DNA of 64,000 nt. Source: Planctomycetota bacterium (GTDB lineage Bacteria > Planctomycetota > Phycisphaerae > UBA1845 > PWPN01). This document shows positions 58,212 to 64,000 of this stretch, one piece after another. The stretch is from the NCBI GenBank assembly GCA_022711465.1, contig JAKLEZ010000026.1, forward strand, positions 17,691 to 81,690, given 5' to 3'. The translations under genes and the position numbers were made by a program. Below the pieces are notes generated by a model. The model was given only the letters and a program-made list of their open reading frames with translations, was not told the DNA's origin and ran no database searches. Position 1 is the first letter of the stretch; each line of letters begins with the position of its first letter.

Positions 58212-58476
58212 TGCACGACCTGGGTGGCCCGGTGCCGATGGGTGTTCGCAGAGGCGGGAGGGGTTTGAGGCTCACCGTTTCTGGCGCGGCCGGCGGGCTG
58301 GACAGAAGAGTGGCCTTGCCGTAGATTGCTTTCCCCCCCGGGTAAGAGCACTCCGGTGACTCTCGCGTGGCATAGCCGTGGTTAGGCCGGCGAACGTCCG
58401 GTACCGTGCGGAATGCCGCTGCGGGCTGGCCGGGATCACACACGGAAGGGCCGAACAGGCAGAGGACAGACGAATT

Positions 58477-60291
58477 GTGAAGCGGACCGAGATTCGGAAC
58501 ATTGCGATCATTGCCCACGTGGACCATGGCAAGACCACGCTGGTGGACCAGATGCTCCGCCAGTGCGGGCAGTTTCGCGAGGCCCAGCTCAAGGGCGAGC
58601 GGATTCTGGACTCCAACGACCTGGAGCGGGAACGGGGCATCACTATTCTGGCCAAGAACATTGCCATCCAGTACAAGGGCACGAAGATCAACCTGATCGA
58701 CACGCCGGGCCATGCCGACTTCGGCGGCGAGGTCGAGCGGGTGCTCAAGATGGCCGATGGGGCCCTGCTGCTTGTCGACGCGTTCGAAGGGCCCATGCCG
58801 CAGACCCGGTTCGTGCTCCGCAAGGCGTTCGAGTACGGGCTCCGGCCGATGGTGGTGATCAACAAGATGGACCGCAAGGACGCCCGCCCGGCCGAAGTGC
58901 TGGACGAGGTGCTGGATCTGTTCATCGAGCTGACCAATGATGACCGGGCGATCGATTTTCCGGTGATCTACGCGTCGGCGACGATGGGGTGGGCGGCGCT
59001 GGACGCCAAGAAGCACTCCCGGGACATCTTCCCCCTGTTCGAGGCGATTCTGCAGCACGTGCCGGTACCCGAAGTGGATCCGGCCGCCCCGGTGCAGATG
59101 CTGGTCACCACCCTGGACTACAACGATTATGTAGGGCGGATCGGCATCGGGCGAGTGTACAGCGGCACGCTGAAGTCCGGGCAGCAGATTGCCCTGATCC
59201 ACCGCGACGGGACTATCACGAAGGAGCAGGTCGCGGAGCTGTACCTTTTCGACGGACTGGGACGAAGGAAAGTGGACGAGGTGATGGCGGGCGACATCTG
59301 CGCGGTCGTGGGGATCCAGTCGGTGGACATCGGCACCACGCTGGCCGACCCGGAGGACCCGATTCCCCTGGCGATCATTCGCATCGACGAGCCCACGCTG
59401 CACATGACTTTCCGGGTGAATGACTCGCCGTTTTCGGGCCGGTCGGGCAAGTTCCTGACCAGCCGGCACCTCCGCGACCGGTTGGAGAAGGAGCTGGAGC
59501 ACAACGTGGCCCTGCGGGTGGAGCCGGGCCTGACGCCGGAGGAGTTCCACGTCAGCGGGCGTGGCATGCTCCACCTGTCGGTGCTGATCGAGAACATGCG
59601 CCGCGAGGGGTACGAGGTGGCGGTGGGCAAGCCCAAGGTCATCTACCGGGAGTGGAACGGCAAGAAGACCGAGCCGATCGAGCTGTGTACCATCGACGTT
59701 CCGGCCCAGCATGTCGGCTCGGTGATGGAGCTGCTCGGCGGCCGGCGGGGCATCTGCACCAAGATGGACACGCGTGGCGAGTACACGCACATGGAGTTCA
59801 CCGTGCCGGCCCGCGGGCTGATCGGGGTGCGAAACCGACTGCTGAACGCAACCAACGGCACGGCCATCATGTACCACAACTTCTACGAGTACGAGTACCT
59901 GCGAGGCAGCATTCCCGGCCGGGCCAACGGTGTGCTCATCGCCAGTGAAGCCGGGCAGGTGACGGCATACGCCCTTGAGGGACTGGCCGACCGCGGGGTC
60001 ATGTTCGTCCGTCCGACCGATCCGGTCTATGAGGGACAGATTGTCGGAGAGCACTGCAAGGACAACGACATCGTGGTCAACGTTTGCCGGGCGAAGAAGA
60101 TGACCAACATCCGGGCGGCCTCGGCGGACAAGACGGTGGTGCTCAGAGCTCCCCGCGACCTGACGCTGGAGATGGCTCTGGAGTTTATCGAGGACGACGA
60201 GTTGGTCGAGGCGACTCCGGAGGCGATCCGGCTGCGCAAGCGCATCCTCGATGAGACGGACCGCAAGCGGGCCAGCCGGGCGGGGGCGTGA
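58477..60291 (+). CDS. typA: Translational GTPase TypA/BipA
   Basis: This 604-residue ribosome-binding GTPase has the five G motifs in order: AHVDHGKTT (G1), RGITI within ERERGITILAKN (G2), DTPGHADFGGE (G3), NKMDRKDARP (G4) and the SA motif in YASATMGWAA (G5). Domain II, the EF-G-like domains and the TypA-specific C-terminal domain follow (RGLIGVRNRLLNATNGTAIM, EAGQVTAYALEGLADRGVMF, KDNDIVVNVCRAKKMTNIRA). It acts on the ribosome in assembly and stress or cold adaptation. GTG 58477 (VKRTEIRNIAIIAHVD) is preferred: it gives the normal N-terminus and length, with AGAGGA upstream. In-frame residues upstream are not conserved. Confidence 0.96.
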   Translation: MKRTEIRNIAIIAHVDHGKTTLVDQMLRQCGQFREAQLKGERILDSNDLERERGITILAKNIAIQYKGTKINLIDTPGHADFGGEVERVLKMADGALLLVDAFEGPMPQTRFVLRKAFEYGLRPMVVINKMDRKDARPAEVLDEVLDLFIELTNDDRAIDFPVIYASATMGWAALDAKKHSRDIFPLFEAILQHVPVPEVDPAAPVQMLVTTLDYNDYVGRIGIGRVYSGTLKSGQQIALIHRDGTITKEQVAELYLFDGLGRRKVDEVMAGDICAVVGIQSVDIGTTLADPEDPIPLAIIRIDEPTLHMTFRVNDSPFSGRSGKFLTSRHLRDRLEKELEHNVALRVEPGLTPEEFHVSGRGMLHLSVLIENMRREGYEVAVGKPKVIYREWNGKKTEPIELCTIDVPAQHVGSVMELLGGRRGICTKMDTRGEYTHMEFTVPARGLIGVRNRLLNATNGTAIMYHNFYEYEYLRGSIPGRANGVLIASEAGQVTAYALEGLADRGVMFVRPTDPVYEGQIVGEHCKDNDIVVNVCRAKKMTNIRAASADKTVVLRAPRDLTLEMALEFIEDDELVEATPEAIRLRKRILDETDRKRASRAGA

Positions 60292-60304
60292 CGCTCCGGG
60301 CCTG

Positions 60305-60322
60305 CGGGCGGGCTGCCGCCCG
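60305..60322. terminator. GC hairpin between convergent typA and YkgJ-family genes
   Basis: CGGGCGG at 60305-60311 pairs perfectly with CCGCCCG at 60316-60322 around a four-base loop, 14 bp after the typA stop. It has no T tail, so it is a possible bidirectional terminator rather than a clear intrinsic one. Confidence 0.4.
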
Positions 60323-60367
60323 GGGAGGATGACGGACCCGGGGTTTGAAGCCGGTGAACGGGCAGGT

Positions 60368-61066
60368 TCAGACGGCGAACGCGTCGAAGGCGTAGGCTTC
60401 AGCCAGCGGCGAGCCGCGGCGCAGGAACTCGACGACCACACCCGGCGTGTTCAGGCCGATGTGGAGGGCATAAACCAGTTCGACCGGTGTGCTCTCGAGA
60501 CCGACCTTTGCCGCGGCACCCATCAGGCCGGCGTGGATGGCCCGGTGAATCATGAGTTGATGCGGGTAGGCCAGCACCGAACCCTCCGGACGCTGGCAAT
60601 ACGAATAGTCCATGCTGTTGCACGCCCGGCAGCTCTGGGGGCGATCATCGTAGACGGTGCACTTGTCGTGCACGAGCAGCGGGCAGGCCACGCCCGCAGC
60701 GGTGCGCTCCGGGTCGCTCATCGTCCGGACGCGCGACCACGTCTCGCGGACGCGGGCCTTGAGCTCCGCGACATCCGGACGCGACTTGAGCACGACGAGC
60801 AGATTCACGATCTCGGACGGGGCGGCACTGACTGCAAACCGATGACAGCAGAGGGCACAACCAGCCCGGCAGACAATGGACTTGACCGGAGGATCCTGGG
60901 CCCGAAACCGGCACAGCCAGGCCTCGGCCCGCAGGAAACCCTCTCGGACCGTTTCCTGAACCACGGGGAGACTGATCCCCTTCCGATCGAACAGGGCGAC
61001 GTCGGCCGCTTCCTTGGCTTCGACGAACGGCCGATAAACCGCCTCCAGGTCTCGCTCTGTGGACAT
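60368..61066 (-). CDS. YkgJ-family cysteine-cluster protein
   Basis: This 232-residue protein has the zinc/iron-chelating cysteine cluster typical of the YkgJ/CxxCxxCC family: SIVCRAGCALCCHRFAVSAA (CxxxCxxCC) then GVACPLLVHDKCTVYDDRPQ and SCRACNSMDYSYCQRP. The N-terminus (MSTERDLEAVYRPFVEAKEA) is helical. The C-terminal third (LAYPHQLMIHRAIHAGLMGA, VELVYALHIGLNTPGVVVEF) has several hydrophobic stretches. Such proteins bind metal, and their function is not settled. Several starts fit (61066, 61084, 61102); I chose 61066, with GGA about six bases upstream. Longer in-frame extensions lie over the GH127 gene and are not real. Confidence 0.87.
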   Translation of the reverse strand: MSTERDLEAVYRPFVEAKEAADVALFDRKGISLPVVQETVREGFLRAEAWLCRFRAQDPPVKSIVCRAGCALCCHRFAVSAAPSEIVNLLVVLKSRPDVAELKARVRETWSRVRTMSDPERTAAGVACPLLVHDKCTVYDDRPQSCRACNSMDYSYCQRPEGSVLAYPHQLMIHRAIHAGLMGAAAKVGLESTPVELVYALHIGLNTPGVVVEFLRRGSPLAEAYAFDAFAV

Positions 61067-61228
61067 GTTCCGTAGATCGACCATGAACGCGGGCGAGTTC
61101 ATCGGGGCGGACAATGCGGCGGGCGTGCCGTCCACCCGAAGGGTGACCTCGTTGACGCCCCGGGCCCATCGGGTACGCTGGCCCCGCGATCGGAGGAGGG
61201 AACGGCAGGTTTGACGGGAGGTGTCACC

Positions 61229-63706
61229 ATGGTTTGCGGCGTCGGCGGCGTTCTGGTCTGGCTCGGGTCGCTTCTGGCGGGCAGCACGCCAGCCCACACG
61301 GAGAAGGCCGGGCCGATGATGGAATTGGTGCGCGGGGCCCGGTTCGAGTTCGGCGGCGTGCTGGGCGACAGGATCGAGGCCAATCTGCGGCAATGGCTGC
61401 TGATTGCCCCGGACGCCAACCCGGGCATGACTGAGATGTTCCGGGTGCGCGACCGCCGGCCGGTGCCGGAGCTCGTGCCGTGGGCGGGTGAGTTCGTGGG
61501 CAAGTACCTGCTGTCCGCGATCCAGGCCCGGCGAATGACCCGGGCCCAGGAGTTGGATCGCCTGGTACGGCGGATCGTCGATGAGCTGATTGCCGCTCAG
61601 GACAGCGATGGCTACCTGGGCCCGTTTCGGAGAAGCGAGCGACTGCTGGGCCAGTGGGATCTGTGGGGCCATTATCACCTCATGCTGGCCCTGCTCATGT
61701 ACCACCAGGACAGCGGTTACCCGCCGGCCATGGATGCGGCCTGCAAGGCGGCCGACCTGGTCTGTAGCACGTACCTCGACACCGGCCGGCGTATCTTCGA
61801 CGCCGGTTCGCACGAAATGAACATGGCGGTGATCCACAGCCTCGGCCGGCTGTACCGGGCCACGGGGCGTGAACCGTACCTGCGAATGATGCGGCACATC
61901 GAGGAGGACTGGCAGAGAGCGGGCGATTACCTGCGAACCGGCCTTGCGGGGACCAAGTTCTATCTCACCCCGCGGCCGCGATGGGAGTCGCTGCACGATC
62001 TTCAGGGATTGGTGGAACTCCACCTGATTACCGGGCAACCGGAATACCGCCAGGCGTTTCGGCACCACTGGCAGAGCATCGCCCGCTACGACCGCCACAA
62101 CAACGGTGCGTTCAGCACCGGAGAAGGCGCGGTCGGCAACCCGTATCGAGCGGGGGCCATCGAGACCTGTTGCACGGTGGCGTGGATGGCCATCACGCTT
62201 GACGCTCTGGCCCTGACGGGGGATTCGGTGGCGGCCGACGAGCTTGAATGGTCGCTGTTCAACGCCATGCTCGGCGCCATGCATCCCACCGGCCGGTGGT
62301 GGACCTACGACACGCCCATGGACGGGGCCCGATCCGCTTCGGCCCATGCGATCGTGTTCCAGGCTCGGGCGGGAACACCGGAGCTGAACTGCTGTTCGGT
62401 CAACGGACCGCGGAGCCTGGGGATGACCTCGGAGTGGGCGGTGATGCTCGACAAGCAGGGACCGATCCTCAATTACTATGGACCGTGCAGGATCACGCTG
62501 CCGGATGTGGCGGAGACGTCGCTGACGCTGACCGAGGAGACGCGGTATCCGGCCGAGGCACAGGTCAAGATCTCGGTCGATCCCGCCCGGCCGGCCACCT
62601 TCGCCCTCCGGTTGCGCATCCCGGCATGGTCGAAACGCACGTTGCTCAGCGTCAACGGCAGCGAGATTGAGGGCGTTCTCGCGGGCAGCTACGCGGCGGT
62701 CACGCGGGAATGGAGGGCGGGTGACACGATCGATCTCGCACTGGACATGAGCCCGCGATACTGGCGCGGCGAAGCGGAGAAAGCGGGCATGGCATCGATC
62801 TTTCGGGGCCCCCTTCTGCTGGCGTGCGATCAGCACTTCAACAGCTTTGACCCCGAGATGACACCGATCGTCGATCTCGAGAAACTGAACCTGAAACCGG
62901 TCGCGTTCACCGACCGGTTCCCCCCGATCGTCCTGTTCGACCAGCCGGCCGCCGACGGCACCCCAATCCGCTTGTGCGACTACGCCACCGCTGGTGCCCA
63001 CGGCACCCACTACCGCTCGTGGCTTCCGGCCGTGAACGCCCGGCCAACGGAGCCCTTCCTCCAGAAGGACTGCCTCATCCTGGCCGAGGGTGAGGAGCGC
63101 ATCATCATCGACGCCCCTCTGGATGGCAGCGGTGAACCGACACGCGGGTGCCTGCTGGACGCGACCCGCATCCAACCGGCGCCCGACCGTGTAGACCGGG
63201 CTTCGGGAGCGGTCGAGTTGGATGGACGCTCGAGCCGGCTGCGATACGAGCTCCCGTGCTTTCCCGAGGATGATTACACGATCTGTGTGTGGGTCTACCT
63301 GAACGAGTACTCGGCCAAGGCATACCAGCAGGTCTTCAGCGCCTGGACGGGCGGAGGAGATGATCCTCTGCGACTCTCGGTGATGGGCGAAGCGATGTGC
63401 GCACGGATCGAAGCACAGCAGACCTACTCAACCGCGGCGATTCCGATCGCAAAGCGGCAGTGGATCCACTTGGCGGTGTCGAAATCGGGAGACAAGCTGG
63501 ATCTGTACATCAATGGCGAGAAGCAGGCCTCCGCGGAAGTCCCCGCCAAGGTGACCTCCCGTTCGCGGTGCGCCGCACTGGGGGCCAATCCGCTGTTCGC
63601 GGGGGACGAGTACTTCAGCGGACGGCTGGACGGCTTTGCGTTCTACGCCCGCCCGCTGTCGGGCGAGCAGATTAAGCAGCATCTCCGGGTCGATCGTCCG
63701 CGGTGA
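61229..63706 (+). CDS. GH127-type (DUF1680) glycoside hydrolase with C-terminal LamG-like domain
   Basis: This 825-residue exported protein starts with a signal peptide (MVCGVGGVLVWLGSLLAGST). The catalytic part at about 35-570 matches GH127 beta-L-arabinofuranosidase-like enzymes: an (alpha/alpha)6 barrel with WAGEFVGKYLLSAIQARRMT, GQWDLWGHYHLMLALLMYHQ and RRIFDAGSHEMNMAVIHSLG. ETCC (E312, C314, C315) and NCCSVNGPR (C388, C389) place the zinc-coordinating Glu and Cys residues, including the cysteine nucleophile. Residues about 655-820 form a concanavalin-like LamG domain (YTICVWVYLNEYSAKAYQQV, LDLYINGEKQASAEVPA). ATG 61229 follows GGGAGG seven bases upstream. The sugar bond cleaved may be L-arabinofuranosyl or related; activity in this subgroup varies. 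Confidence 0.88.
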   Translation: MVCGVGGVLVWLGSLLAGSTPAHTEKAGPMMELVRGARFEFGGVLGDRIEANLRQWLLIAPDANPGMTEMFRVRDRRPVPELVPWAGEFVGKYLLSAIQARRMTRAQELDRLVRRIVDELIAAQDSDGYLGPFRRSERLLGQWDLWGHYHLMLALLMYHQDSGYPPAMDAACKAADLVCSTYLDTGRRIFDAGSHEMNMAVIHSLGRLYRATGREPYLRMMRHIEEDWQRAGDYLRTGLAGTKFYLTPRPRWESLHDLQGLVELHLITGQPEYRQAFRHHWQSIARYDRHNNGAFSTGEGAVGNPYRAGAIETCCTVAWMAITLDALALTGDSVAADELEWSLFNAMLGAMHPTGRWWTYDTPMDGARSASAHAIVFQARAGTPELNCCSVNGPRSLGMTSEWAVMLDKQGPILNYYGPCRITLPDVAETSLTLTEETRYPAEAQVKISVDPARPATFALRLRIPAWSKRTLLSVNGSEIEGVLAGSYAAVTREWRAGDTIDLALDMSPRYWRGEAEKAGMASIFRGPLLLACDQHFNSFDPEMTPIVDLEKLNLKPVAFTDRFPPIVLFDQPAADGTPIRLCDYATAGAHGTHYRSWLPAVNARPTEPFLQKDCLILAEGEERIIIDAPLDGSGEPTRGCLLDATRIQPAPDRVDRASGAVELDGRSSRLRYELPCFPEDDYTICVWVYLNEYSAKAYQQVFSAWTGGGDDPLRLSVMGEAMCARIEAQQTYSTAAIPIAKRQWIHLAVSKSGDKLDLYINGEKQASAEVPAKVTSRSRCAALGANPLFAGDEYFSGRLDGFAFYARPLSGEQIKQHLRVDRPR

Positions 63707-63963
63707 GTCTGGCCTCGTCGGAACCGCCGCAGCCGCGGGGTCTGGCCGCCCCCACGTGGACGAGCAGGGCGAGGAAGGTGCTTGCCTTGTGGGCGTTGCG
63801 GAGGAACCAGCACCGCGGGTGCCCGCGGGGCGGGATGGGGGTCGGCGGCACCTGTCGCGGGCTCCAGAACCCAGTCGTCGGGCTGAAGTCTCCCCCCATT
63901 TGAGGCAAGCGCAGAGGACCTCCGATGAAGTGATTGAACGAGCACTTCGAAAGGAGGCCCTCG

Positions 63964-64000
63964 ATGAACGCTGCAGTGGTCTACCAGCGCGTATCGGCAT
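63964..64000 (+). CDS. Start of a serine recombinase (resolvase/invertase family), cut by window edge
   Basis: Only 12 residues are visible, MNAAVVYQRVSA. They match the beta-strand start of the resolvase family, where YxRVS contains the catalytic Ser. An excellent ribosome site, AGGAGG at 63952-63957, lies six bases upstream of the ATG. Large serine integrases and transposon resolvases both start this way, so the subgroup cannot be told. The 257 bp between this and the GH127 gene hold no gene I can support. Confidence 0.6.
   Translation, partial: MNAAVVYQRVSA

Noticed and set aside
61067..63175. Long upstream extension of the YkgJ-family protein
   Set aside because: It overlaps the GH127 gene on the other strand and has no family similarity; the Cys-cluster protein is complete without it.

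Overview
The window looks like a chromosomal segment of a high-GC planctomycete, probably of the Phycisphaerae type. The evidence is the gene repertoire: Tat-exported Gfo/Idh/MocA oxidoreductases, DUF1080 and ThuA proteins, secreted proteins ending in PEP-CTERM or dockerin-like EF-hand modules, HDOD and HD-GYP regulators, TPR-AAA proteins, and an ECF sigma factor beside a Hanks-type kinase and an FHA protein. The taxonomic call is an inference from these families; there is no rRNA gene in the window.

Layout. 1-857: the N-terminal part of a tyrosine recombinase lies just downstream of tRNA-Gly(UCC), the usual arrangement at the end of an integrative element that continues to the left. 1258-4630: class III aminotransferase, 6-phosphogluconolactonase and class I/II aminotransferase. 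4661-9452 (minus): a translationally coupled three-gene signalling operon (CHASE4 histidine kinase, receiver-HDOD protein, receiver-GAF-HD-GYP protein). 9894-18721: a carbohydrate cluster with a sugar isomerase/epimerase, class I aldolase, PfkB kinase, uronate isomerase and double DUF1080 protein on the minus strand, divergent from a Tat-signal oxidoreductase and a ThuA-HEAT protein. 18804-22372 (minus): RmlD-like reductase, a TPR membrane protein and a TPR-AAA ATPase. 22373-23170 is a repeat-bearing spacer. 23171-26059: rpsO, pnp and a cold-shock protein. 26279-28812: a sigma-54 activator with an altered receiver, a nitroreductase and a small CBM48 protein.

29082-38132 (minus) is a five-gene signalling block: a coiled-coil membrane protein, a protein with two FHA-like modules, a large membrane Ser/Thr kinase with a TM2 domain, a multi-pass membrane protein, and an ECF sigma factor whose C-terminal extension carries a His/Cys motif. 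38689-42273: a second Tat oxidoreductase with a HEAT partner, a small unknown protein and an HDOD protein. 42302-48765: a dockerin-like secreted protein, a PEP-CTERM protein and a tight operon of three exported proteins (PHP, PhoPQ-related, sialidase-like). 48921-52162: a small GSPII_E-N (MshEN-like) protein, a globin-coupled histidine kinase and a sigma-54 response regulator. 52209-53813: two paralogous secreted proteins with different C-terminal modules. 54396-58211: a beta-helix/thrombospondin-3/dockerin locus broken by one stop codon and two frame changes. 58477-63706: typA, a YkgJ-family protein and a GH127-type glycosidase fused to a LamG-like domain. The right edge cuts through the start of a serine recombinase.

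How the genes may work together (inference): the first half holds exported oxidoreductase, lyase/hydrolase and isomerase families known from 3-keto-glycoside metabolism, next to an isomerase-kinase-aldolase set that could feed sugars or uronates into central metabolism. The second half combines surface or secreted proteins with several separate signalling systems.
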